DNA from: RYN-230 sp963814645
GTDB taxonomy: Bacteria > Actinomycetota > Actinomycetes > Streptosporangiales > Streptosporangiaceae
Direction: 5' to 3'
DNA: 64,000 bases
Assembly: GCA_963814645.1 (NCBI GenBank)
Contig: CAWFDX010000001.1
Span: 434,001 to 498,000 of the forward strand
Positions 23,872-31,981 of the stretch are shown here, piece after piece; the first letter of the stretch is position 1; every line of letters begins with the position of its first letter. The translations under genes and the position numbers were made by a program. The notes beneath the pieces were generated by a model, which did no database searches, was not told the DNA's origin, and saw only the letters and a program-made list of their open reading frames with translations.

Positions 23872-26289
23872 TTACCGCTTGGCGCCAGGCAACCTGATGG
23901 TAGGAGTCGGGATCGCCGTCACGTTGGTGCCGGGCAGCGTGGGCGCCGGGGTGGGGTCTCCGCCATTCCCGTTGTTCTGGTGGCAGTGCCGGCCGAAGAA
24001 GAAACCCTGGCAGGTGACGGTCGGCTGCGGCGTCGCGTGCACCTTCGGCTGCGGCGTGTTCGGCCCGAGCAGGTTCCACGCGGTGCCACCGAAGTCCGGC
24101 GTCGGGAAGCTCTGTATCTGCGTCTGGGCGAATTCGTTCATCGCGAAGTCGTGCCAGATGGAGGCCGGCTCCTGGCCGCCGAAGCCCTGCAGGCCGGCCA
24201 GCCCGTACAGAGTCTGGATGCCGGCCGGTGGCGCGGCGTCCGAACTGGCCGACACGTTCGCACAGCCGGCCACGTTGGACGGGCAGCCCTGCTGGTTGGT
24301 GAACATGCCCACGGCCAGGGTGAACTGCGGGATCGAGCCGATGAAGAAGGCCGACTGGGACAGGTTGGTGGTCCCGGTCTTGGCGATGATCTCCCGGCCA
24401 TCCGGCAGGCCGGCGGTGGCTGCCGTGCCGCCCGGTTGGGTGTCGAAGGACAGCGCGTAGTCCACGTCGGAGTCCTCGGCCGGGGTGAGCACCATCCGGT
24501 GCGTCACCTTGGCGTTGATGGTCTGCATCAGGGCGTTCGGCTTCTGCACCTGGATCTGCAGGATCACGTGCGGGGTAATGTACTCGCCGTTGTTGGCCAG
24601 GGTGGAGAACGTGCTGGCCTGCTCCCCGACGGTGAGCGACGCCTGGCCCAGCGCGGTGCCGACCTCGCTGCGCATAGTGTCCAGCCCGGACGCGGTGGTG
24701 TTCACCCCGAACTGCTGGGCCAGCTGGACGATGTTCTGCCCGTCGGTGCCGGCCACCCGGTGGTACAGGTCGGTGTACGCGGTGTTCAGCGACTCGGCTG
24801 ACGCGGTGACCACGCTGACCCCGGGGGTCTCTGGGTCGCCCGCGTCGTTGCCGACCTCGTACCAGCTGCTCGCGTCGGTCGCGGTCGGCTGGGTCCAGCT
24901 GGCGAACGTGGACGGGTCGGCGACCGGCGGGATCCACAGCGGCGAATGCCCGTCCAGCGTGCTGGTCTTCACGCTCATGCCCTGCTCCCGGGCCAGCGCC
25001 AGCACGTACGGCTTGAACGAGGAGCCGACCTGTTCCCGGTTCTGCAGCGCCATGTTCCACTGGCACTTGATCCTGTGGCAGTCCTTGGCGTCGAAGTTGG
25101 GCCCGCCGTACATGGCCCAGATCTCGCCGGTGCTCGGCTGCTCCAGCACCGCCCCGGCGTGCGCCCATTTCGGCATGCCGCCCTGGATCAGCGACTCTTC
25201 CTGCTTCACCGACGCGTAGAGCGCGTTCATCATCGACTTGCTGAACGTGGTGGTGATACGCAGCCCGCCGTTGGCGACCTGGGCCGGGGTGTAGTGGTAG
25301 GTGCTCTCCAGTTCGTTCAGCACCGCTTCCATGATGTAGCCGCGGTACCCGGACCAGGAGTTGTTGAACGCCTTCACCAGCTTGGGGAACTTCTGCGCGC
25401 TGGCCTCGCTCCGGGTCAGCCAGCCCTCCTGGACCATGGTGTTCAGCACGTAGTGCCAGCGGAACACCAGATTCTGGTAGGCGACACCACCGGACGGGTT
25501 CGGGTTGTAGCCGTCGGGCGCCTGCGGCATGGCCGCGATCATCGCGGCCTGGGCCACGGTCAGCTTGCTGACCGGCTTGCCGAAGTACGTCTGCGCGGCG
25601 GCGCCGAAGCCGTAGATGCCGACACCGGTCGGCACCGTGTTCATGTACTGGGTGAGGATCCAGTCCTTGGACTCGTGCGAGGCCAGTTTCTCCGCGACGA
25701 AGATCTCCTTGATCTTCCGGCTCGCGGTCTCCGAGTCGCCAATGCCCAGGTAGTAGTTGCGCACCAGTTCCTGGGTGATGGTCGAGCCACCCTGCTGGAC
25801 CGACCCGCTGGTCAGGTCGGCGATGGCGGCACGGATGATGCCGGTCGGCGAGATGCCGCCCTCGTCGTAGAAGTGCTTGTCCTCGGCGGCCACCATGGCG
25901 TGCTTGACCATGGTCGGGATCTGGTTGGGCAGCAGGATCTGCCGGTTGGTGCTGCCGAACATGCCGACCAGCGTCTTGCCGTCGCGGAAGTAGACCCGGG
26001 ACGCCTGGCCAGTGGCGAACGAGGACGCGGCTGGGATCGGCGTCCGGGCGTACATGTAGAACACGCCGACCAGGATCAGGATGAAGAACCCGGCGCCGGT
26101 GGCCAGGGACAGGCCGATGGCCTTCTTCCAGGACCAGTGGCGCCACCAGTCGCCTTTCTGCCGGGGCCGGCCGCCCCGGCCGCGGCCATTACCGCCACCG
26201 CCATTCCGGCCGCCATTCCGGCCGCGCGCGCCGGCCCGCCGGGGCCGCGGCGGCGCCGGCCGGATAGCCACCGGGTGCCGGGTAACCAC
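23872..26289 (-). CDS. Class A penicillin-binding protein (transglycosylase/transpeptidase)
   Basis: The 805-residue frame has a basic cytoplasmic N-terminus, one membrane anchor (GLSLATGAGFFILILVGVF), and a GT51 transglycosylase domain (AAEDKHFYDEGG, GGSTITQELVRNYYLG). The transpeptidase has active-site Ser in VGSSFKPY, the SxN motif in ESLNTAY and AKTGTT. The tail is rich in Pro, Thr and Asn. It polymerises and crosslinks peptidoglycan outside the membrane. The true start is probably further upstream: the frame at 26189-26575 looks like the N-terminal part, displaced by one base. No PASTA domain is present. It lies between DUF5318 and the GT87-type gene, the ponA1-type locus. Confidence 0.93.
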   Translation of the reverse strand: MVTRHPVAIRPAPPRPRRAGARGRNGGRNGGGGNGRGRGGRPRQKGDWWRHWSWKKAIGLSLATGAGFFILILVGVFYMYARTPIPAASSFATGQASRVYFRDGKTLVGMFGSTNRQILLPNQIPTMVKHAMVAAEDKHFYDEGGISPTGIIRAAIADLTSGSVQQGGSTITQELVRNYYLGIGDSETASRKIKEIFVAEKLASHESKDWILTQYMNTVPTGVGIYGFGAAAQTYFGKPVSKLTVAQAAMIAAMPQAPDGYNPNPSGGVAYQNLVFRWHYVLNTMVQEGWLTRSEASAQKFPKLVKAFNNSWSGYRGYIMEAVLNELESTYHYTPAQVANGGLRITTTFSKSMMNALYASVKQEESLIQGGMPKWAHAGAVLEQPSTGEIWAMYGGPNFDAKDCHRIKCQWNMALQNREQVGSSFKPYVLALAREQGMSVKTSTLDGHSPLWIPPVADPSTFASWTQPTATDASSWYEVGNDAGDPETPGVSVVTASAESLNTAYTDLYHRVAGTDGQNIVQLAQQFGVNTTASGLDTMRSEVGTALGQASLTVGEQASTFSTLANNGEYITPHVILQIQVQKPNALMQTINAKVTHRMVLTPAEDSDVDYALSFDTQPGGTAATAGLPDGREIIAKTGTTNLSQSAFFIGSIPQFTLAVGMFTNQQGCPSNVAGCANVSASSDAAPPAGIQTLYGLAGLQGFGGQEPASIWHDFAMNEFAQTQIQSFPTPDFGGTAWNLLGPNTPQPKVHATPQPTVTCQGFFFGRHCHQNNGNGGDPTPAPTLPGTNVTAIPTPTIRLPGAKR

Positions 26290-26575
26290 CCGCCGGGTAT
26301 CCGCCGGACTCGGTGCCGAGTTGCGCGGCCAGCCGGTCCCGGGCGCTCATCCCCCGGCCCGACCCCCGGCCCGACCCCCGGCCCGTCCCCCGGCGCGGCG
26401 CCTCGGCCCGGGCCGCGCGGCGGCCAGGCCGGCCGCCGCGCGGGGCCGGACCGCGGTCCCACCCGTAGTCCTCAGCGCCATAGCCACGGCTGGGCGTGCC
26501 GTGACGGCCGCCCCGGCCAGGGCGGCCTGGATCACCGGGATCGGGATAATCACCGGGGAAGTCTGGGTTACTCAC
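26189..26575 (-). CDS. Probable N-terminal cytoplasmic segment of the class A PBP (other frame)
   Basis: GTG at 26575 follows GAGG. The frame encodes a disordered Gly/Pro/Arg-rich segment (MSNPDFPGDYPDPGDPGRPG, later SARDRLAAQLGTESGGYP) typical of actinobacterial class A PBP N-termini. It has no ending of its own type: within 26189-26289 the similar Arg/Gly/Asn-rich composition continues in the PBP frame. The simplest reading is one protein with a one-base indel in a low-complexity GC tract near 26230-26290. Confidence 0.55.
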   Translation of the reverse strand: MSNPDFPGDYPDPGDPGRPGRGGRHGTPSRGYGAEDYGWDRGPAPRGGRPGRRAARAEAPRRGTGRGSGRGSGRGMSARDRLAAQLGTESGGYPAGGYPAPGGYPAGAAAAPAGRRARPEWRPEWRWR

Positions 26576-26722
26576 GCGTCCTCACTGGTTGGTGCGGCAG
26601 TCGTGGGCGAGCCCCAGGCTGGGGCCTCACGGTATCCGGTGGTGCGGGTTACCCGGCGCAGGTTAGGAATTCGTCACAACTGTCCGCCGTCACTCACCAG
26701 AACGGCGGCGCCTGGCCCGCTG

Positions 26723-27124
26723 TTACTCGCCAGCACGGGCACGCCGGGTGCGCCGGGTACGTGGCTCACCCGTGCCGAGGACGTAGGACGAGGCGAGGTG
26801 GTTCCAGGCACAACTTTGGCAGACCTCGACCACATATACCCGGAACTCCCCGTATTCGGAGGCCATCTCGGCCAGTTCCGGCTCCTGCTTAACCCGGCCC
26901 GCATACGGCCCGAGTTCGTCCCCATACACGTACGTGACGTGCGTCAGCTTGGCCCGGCGGCAGATCGGGCAGGCCACCTCGGTCGTCTCACCATGAAATT
27001 TCGCCGCCCGGAGCAGGTACGGGTGGGCATCGCAGACATCGGCCACCGTGGTGTGCCCGGCCAGCACCGAGGCGAGCGTTGCCCGCCGGGCAAGCCCGTA
27101 ATCCACGACCGATCGGCGTCCCAT
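26723..27124 (-). CDS. DUF5318 family protein
   Basis: A 133-residue protein with two CxxC pairs that probably form a zinc site: ACPICRRAKLTHVTYVYGD and EVCQSCAWNHLASSYVLG. The N-terminus reads VDYGLARRATLASVLAGH. The arrangement, ino1 and PadR divergent on one side and a class A PBP downstream, matches the actinobacterial DUF5318 locus. Function unknown. It ends with an Arg-rich tail. Confidence 0.85.
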   Translation of the reverse strand: MGRRSVVDYGLARRATLASVLAGHTTVADVCDAHPYLLRAAKFHGETTEVACPICRRAKLTHVTYVYGDELGPYAGRVKQEPELAEMASEYGEFRVYVVEVCQSCAWNHLASSYVLGTGEPRTRRTRRARAGE

Positions 27125-27261
27125 CGCATCCAGCGTAGGTGGATTGCATCAGGTGGGCGAACCCCGCACCCCGCTTGCGCTATGTCTCTAGTCGTCATAT
27201 CTTGACGATGTATCGGTTCGATACATCGCTTTGGCACATTGCCCCGTAGCGGCGGACGGAG

Positions 27262-27876
27262 GTGCGGGCAGGCATGGTCGGCCAGCGGTCACGTGTGCTC
27301 GAGCTGGCGGTCCTCGGGCTGCTGCATGAGGCGCCGATGCATGGCTACGAGCTGCGCAAACGGCTCAACTCGACGCTGGGCGCGTTCCGCGCCTTCGGCT
27401 ATGGGTCGCTGTACCCGTGCCTGAAGGAGCTGCTCGCGCACGGGCTGATAGCGGAGGAGGCCCCCGAGGTTCCGGAGGGCGCCAAGCCGCTGTCCCGCCG
27501 GTCCAAGATCGTCTACCGGCTGACCGCGGAGGGCAAGGAGCGGCTGCAGGACCTGCTGGGTGAGTCCGGGCCGGACGCGTGGGACGACGACGGGTTCGGC
27601 GTGCACTTCGCGTTCTTCGGCCAGACCCGGGCCGACATCCGGCTGCGCATCCTGGAAGGCCGGCGCACCCGGCTGGAGGAACGGCTGGACGGCGTGCGCG
27701 GGGCCATGGCCCGGACCCGGGAGCGGATGGACAGCTACACGCTCGAACTGCACCGGCATGGCCTGGAGTCGGTGGAGCGCGAGGTGCGCTGGCTGAACGA
27801 GCTGATCGCGTCCGAGCGCCAGGCAGACGGTCCGGATACGCCGGACAGGCCGGCACAACGAGACAACAACCTTTAG
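27262..27876 (+). CDS. PadR family transcriptional regulator
   Basis: A 204-residue protein with the PadR winged helix (LELAVLGLLHEAPMHGYELR, SLYPCLKELLAHGLI, YRLTAEGKERLQDLL), then a C-terminal helical Vir-type domain for dimerisation (MARTRERMDSYTLELHRHGLE). It starts at GTG 27262 or, more likely by family comparison, ATG 27274 (MVGQRSRVLELA). It is 33 bp upstream of the inositol-phosphate synthase gene, so it may regulate ino1 and itself, as proposed for the homologous actinobacterial pair. Confidence 0.9.
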   Translation: MRAGMVGQRSRVLELAVLGLLHEAPMHGYELRKRLNSTLGAFRAFGYGSLYPCLKELLAHGLIAEEAPEVPEGAKPLSRRSKIVYRLTAEGKERLQDLLGESGPDAWDDDGFGVHFAFFGQTRADIRLRILEGRRTRLEERLDGVRGAMARTRERMDSYTLELHRHGLESVEREVRWLNELIASERQADGPDTPDRPAQRDNNL

Positions 27877-27909
27877 CCATCAACTCGGCTGAGAGAAGGA
27901 GTAAGCCCC

Positions 27910-28989
27910 ATGGGTTCGGTTCGGGTAGCGATTGTCGGCGTGGGCAACTGCGCCAGCTCCCTGGTCCAGGGCGTGGAGTACTACAAGGATGCCGACCCCG
28001 CGGGCCGGGTCCCTGGGCTCATGCACGTCGAGTTCGGCCCGTACCACGTCCGCGACGTGGAGTTCGTGGCCGCGTTCGACGTGGACGCCAAGAAGGTGGG
28101 CCGGGACCTCGCCGAGGCCATCGCGGCGAGCGAGAACAACACCATCAAGTTCTGTGACGTGCCGCCGACCGGCGTCACCGTGCAGCGCGGCCCAACCCTG
28201 GACGGCCTCGGCGAGTACTACCAGGAGCTGATCACCGAGTCGGCCGACCCGATGGTGGACGTCACCGCGGCGCTCCGCGAGTCGGGCGCGGACGTGCTGG
28301 TGTCCTACCTGCCGGTGGGCTCCGAGCTCGCCGACCGGTACTACGCGCAGTGCGCCATCGACGCCGGCGTGGCGTTCGTGAACGCGCTGCCGGTGTTCAT
28401 CGCCTCCGACCCGGAGTGGGCGGCCAAGTTCACCGCGGCCGGCGTGCCGATCATCGGCGACGACATCAAGTCGCAGGTCGGCGCGACCATTACGCACCGG
28501 GTGATGGCCAAGCTGTTCGAGGACCGCGGGGTGGAACTGCTCCGCACCTACCAGCTCAACTTCGGCGGCAACATGGACTTCATGAACATGCTGGAGCGCA
28601 AGCGGCTGGTGTCCAAGAAGATCTCCAAGACCCAGTCCGTCACCTCGCAGATCCCGCATGAAATGGAGAAGGCCGCGGTGCACATCGGCCCGTCCGACCA
28701 CGTGCCGTGGCTGGACGACCGGAAGATGGCCTACGTCCGGCTGGAGGGCCGGTCGTTCGGCGACGTGCCGCTCAACCTGGAGTACAAGCTCGAGGTGTGG
28801 GACTCGCCGAACTCGGCGGGCATCATCATCGACGCGATCCGCGCCGCGAAGATCGCCAAGGACCGCGGAATCGGCGGCCCGGTGCTGTCTGCCGCGTCCT
28901 ACTTCATGAAGTCGCCGCCCGAGCAGTACGGCGACGACGTGGCGCGCGATCTGGTCGAGCAGTTCATTCGTGGCGAGATCGAGCGGTAA
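27910..28989 (+). CDS. ino1: Inositol-3-phosphate synthase
   Basis: A 359-residue protein with the NAD-binding start VRVAIVGVGNCASSLVQG, active-site region VSYLPVGSE and FVNALPVFIAS, then GDDIKSQVGATITHR and QLNFGGNMDF. It converts glucose-6-phosphate to 1D-myo-inositol-3-phosphate, the first step toward phosphatidylinositol and mycothiol in actinomycetes. AGAAGGAG is well placed before ATG 27910. It is co-oriented with PadR immediately upstream. Confidence 0.95.
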   Translation: MGSVRVAIVGVGNCASSLVQGVEYYKDADPAGRVPGLMHVEFGPYHVRDVEFVAAFDVDAKKVGRDLAEAIAASENNTIKFCDVPPTGVTVQRGPTLDGLGEYYQELITESADPMVDVTAALRESGADVLVSYLPVGSELADRYYAQCAIDAGVAFVNALPVFIASDPEWAAKFTAAGVPIIGDDIKSQVGATITHRVMAKLFEDRGVELLRTYQLNFGGNMDFMNMLERKRLVSKKISKTQSVTSQIPHEMEKAAVHIGPSDHVPWLDDRKMAYVRLEGRSFGDVPLNLEYKLEVWDSPNSAGIIIDAIRAAKIAKDRGIGGPVLSAASYFMKSPPEQYGDDVARDLVEQFIRGEIER

Positions 28990-29114
28990 ACCCTCAACCC
29001 CTATATATAACGCCGTAATCGTGGTCAATCGGGAGTCAAGCGTTCGGCACCGATTGGCCACGATCGAGGCTTCGCCACCGTGCCACCCCAGGCGGTGCAC
29101 CGTAGGCTGATCGG

Positions 29115-30476
29115 GTGCCGTTCCTGCCCAGGAGCTCCTTCGTTACCGACTTGCGCATCGTGCTGCGCGAGCGGGATTTCCGGCGACTGTTCGCCACCCG
29201 GCTGATCTCGCAGACCGGTGACGGGGTGTTTACCGCCGGGCTCGGCTCCTATGTGTTCTTCAACAAGGAGAACTTCCCCAACCCGGCATCGGCCGCGGTC
29301 GCGTTCGCCGTGCTGTACCTGCCCTACTCACTGATCGGGCCGTTCGCCGGGGTGTTCATCGACCGCTGGTCCCGGCGGCAGATCCTGGTCTACTCGGCCG
29401 CGGCGCGCTCGCTGTTCGTGGTGCTCACCGCCGGGCTGGTCGCGTCGGGCAAGCTAGGCGCCCCGCTGTACGTCAGCGTGCTGCTGGTGCTCGGGGTGAA
29501 CCGGTTTTTCCTGTCCTCATTGTCCGCCGCGCTGCCGCACGTGGTGCCCGCGGACAAGCTGGTGATGGCCAACTCGGTGTCGCCGACCGCGGGCGGCATC
29601 ATGGCCTCGGTCGGCGGGCTGGTCGGCCTGGGCGTGCACGTGGCCACCGGCAGCGGGCAGATCGGCTCGGCCATCACCCTGCTGGCCGGCGGCTGCTGCT
29701 ATCTGCTGGCCGGGGTGGTGGCCCGGACCATGCGCCGCGACCTGCTCGGGCCGGACCTGGCCGAGCGGACCGCCGGGCGGGTGCTCGGCGAGATCGCGGA
29801 CGTGGCGGCTGGGCTGGTGGCCGGGGCCCGGTACGTGCTCCGGCGCCGCGGGCCGGCCGTCGCGCTCGGCGCCACCGGGGCCAACCGGCTGCTCTACGGG
29901 GCGCTCTTTCTCATGTCCATCCTGCTGTACCGGAACTACTTCTACCGGTCGGCCGGGGCCAACGCCGCGCTCAGCCACTTCACCGTGCTCGTCCTGGTCT
30001 CCGCGGTGGGCTACGGCTGCGCGGCGCTGGTCACCCCGGGGATGGCCCGGCGGTTGGGCAAGCCGGCCTGGATGGCACTGCTGCTGGCCAGCGCCGGGGT
30101 CGTCATGGCCGCGCTGGGCGAGACGTTCAACCAGCCCGCCTACCTGCTCATCGGGTTCTGGCTGAACCTGGTCGGCCAGGGCGTGGCCATCTGCTCGACC
30201 ACCATCCTGCAGGAACAGGTGGCGGACGACTACCGGGGCCGGGTGTTCTCCTTCTACGACATGACGTTCAACGTCACGTTCGTCATCGGCGCCGCACTGG
30301 CCGCGGCCTTCATGCCCACCACTGGCCGGGCACCGGTGATCATCGCGCTGATCGCGGCGGGTTACCTGGTCGCCGCGGTGGCTTACTGGGTGGCTGGCCG
30401 GGAGTCGTCATCCGGCGGGTCATCGCCCGGCGACCCGGATATCCCTTCCCCCTCGGCCCAGGCCAGCAGCTCGTGA
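29115..30476 (+). CDS. MFS transporter
   Basis: A 453-residue protein with about 12 membrane segments and the MFS loop motif IDRWSRRQILVYSA after helix 2. The N-terminus LRERDFRRLFATRLISQTGDG is typical of DHA-like drug or metabolite exporters. The start is GTG 29115. It stands between ino1 and the convergent CCA-adding enzyme, as in Streptomyces. Its last 94 bp overlap the 3' end of the opposite gene. Substrate unknown. Confidence 0.85.
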   Translation: MPFLPRSSFVTDLRIVLRERDFRRLFATRLISQTGDGVFTAGLGSYVFFNKENFPNPASAAVAFAVLYLPYSLIGPFAGVFIDRWSRRQILVYSAAARSLFVVLTAGLVASGKLGAPLYVSVLLVLGVNRFFLSSLSAALPHVVPADKLVMANSVSPTAGGIMASVGGLVGLGVHVATGSGQIGSAITLLAGGCCYLLAGVVARTMRRDLLGPDLAERTAGRVLGEIADVAAGLVAGARYVLRRRGPAVALGATGANRLLYGALFLMSILLYRNYFYRSAGANAALSHFTVLVLVSAVGYGCAALVTPGMARRLGKPAWMALLLASAGVVMAALGETFNQPAYLLIGFWLNLVGQGVAICSTTILQEQVADDYRGRVFSFYDMTFNVTFVIGAALAAAFMPTTGRAPVIIALIAAGYLVAAVAYWVAGRESSSGGSSPGDPDIPSPSAQASSS

Positions 30477-31891
30477 GTGGCCCGCTCCTCGCCTAGCGGG
30501 CCGTGCTCCATGCGCAGGTCGAGCAGGTACTGGTAGGCCCGGCCGACGTCCCGGCCCGGCGGCAGGCCGAGGATCTGCATGATCTGGTGACCGTCCAGGT
30601 CGGGCCGGATCTTCTTCAGCTCCTCCCGCGCGCTGAGCTGGGCGATGCGCTCTTCCAGGCCGTCCTGGGCCAGCGCCAGCCGGGCCGCCTTGGCCTTGTT
30701 CCGGGTGGTGCAGTCGGCCCGGGTGAGCACCTGCAGCCGGGTCAGCAGCGGCCCGGCGTCCCGCACGTAGCGGCGCACCGCAGAATCGGTCCACTCCCCC
30801 GGGCCGTACCCGTGGAAGCGCAGGTGCAGCGCGATCAGCGTGCTGACCTGATCCACCACCGCGGCCGGGAAACGCAGCGCCTTCAGCCGGGACCGGGCCA
30901 TCGCCGCGCCGACCGCCTCGTGGTGGTGGAACGCGACCCGCCCGTCCGGCAGCAGGCTGCGCGTCTTCGGCTTGCCGATGTCATGCAGCAGGGCGGCCAG
31001 CCGGAGCACCAGGTCTGGTTCCAGCCCGTACCGCGGCTCCAGGTCGATGGACTGCTGCAGCACGGTGAGCGAGTGCTGGTACACGTCCTTGTGCCGCATG
31101 TGCTCGTCAGTTTCCAGCCGCAGCCTGGGCACTTCGGGCAGCACCACATCGGCCACGCCGGTGCCCACCAGCAACTCGATGCCGCGAACCGGGCCAACCC
31201 TGGGCGCCAGCATCAGCTTGCTCAGCTCGTCGCGGATCCGCTCGGCGGACACCACGCTGAGCCGGCCGGCCAGATCGTGCATGGCCACCGCCACCTCGGG
31301 CACGACGGCGAAGCCAAGCTGGGCCGCGAACCGGGCCGCGCGCATGATCCGCAGCGCGTCGTCGGTGAACGAGGCAGCCGGGCTGCCCGGCGTGCGCAGC
31401 ACCTTGTCGCGCAGATCGCGCAGCCCGCCGAACGGGTCGGCCAGCTGCAGCGACGGCAGCGGCGCGGCCATCGCGTTGACGGTGAAGTCGCGGCGGCGCA
31501 GGTCTTCCTCCAGCGACGTGCCATACCGGGTGACCGGCTTGCGGGACTCCGGCCGGTAGGTCTCGCTCCGGTAGGTGGTCACCTCGAACACGGTCGGCCC
31601 CTTGCGCATCCCGACCGTGCCGAACTCGATGCCGGTCTGCCACACCCGGTCCGCCCAGCCCTGGGCGATCTCGAGCACATGTTCCGGCAGCGCGTCGGTG
31701 GCCAGGTCCAGGTCGCTGTGCCCACGGCCGAGGAACACGTCCCGGACCGTCCCGCCGACCAGGGCCAGCTGATACCCATGCTGGGCGAACACCTGGCCGA
31801 GCTCCAGCGCGGGCGCGGCCGACACGCGCAGCAGCGCCGCGGCGGCTTTCTGCTCGCGCGGGCCGATGGACGGGGTATCTGGCACGGGCAT
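30383..31891 (-). CDS. CCA tRNA nucleotidyltransferase
   Basis: The 502-residue protein from ATG 31891 has the class II nucleotidyltransferase head (ALVGGTVRDVFLGRGHSDLDLATDA, catalytic Asp60 and Asp62). Next come the template region (RRDFTVNAMA, ALRIMRAARFAAQLGF) and a C-terminal HD domain (LAALLHDIGKPKTR, FHHHEAVGA). It adds or repairs the 3' CCA of tRNAs, and the tRNA-Arg in this window lacks an encoded CCA. An open frame extends upstream to 32611, but this is antisense to the DUF6049 gene. It is the pcnA/cca gene of the conserved actinobacterial origin region. Confidence 0.93.
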   Translation of the reverse strand: MPVPDTPSIGPREQKAAAALLRVSAAPALELGQVFAQHGYQLALVGGTVRDVFLGRGHSDLDLATDALPEHVLEIAQGWADRVWQTGIEFGTVGMRKGPTVFEVTTYRSETYRPESRKPVTRYGTSLEEDLRRRDFTVNAMAAPLPSLQLADPFGGLRDLRDKVLRTPGSPAASFTDDALRIMRAARFAAQLGFAVVPEVAVAMHDLAGRLSVVSAERIRDELSKLMLAPRVGPVRGIELLVGTGVADVVLPEVPRLRLETDEHMRHKDVYQHSLTVLQQSIDLEPRYGLEPDLVLRLAALLHDIGKPKTRSLLPDGRVAFHHHEAVGAAMARSRLKALRFPAAVVDQVSTLIALHLRFHGYGPGEWTDSAVRRYVRDAGPLLTRLQVLTRADCTTRNKAKAARLALAQDGLEERIAQLSAREELKKIRPDLDGHQIMQILGLPPGRDVGRAYQYLLDLRMEHGPLGEERATHELLAWAEGEGISGSPGDDPPDDDSRPATQ

Positions 31892-31981
31892 TGAGGGTAG
31901 GGGGTAGGTGAGCTCCGGGGGAAATCCGGGAACCCCCGGAACCTGAGGGAGCATCCAGAGAACGGCAATACCATTTCCGGC

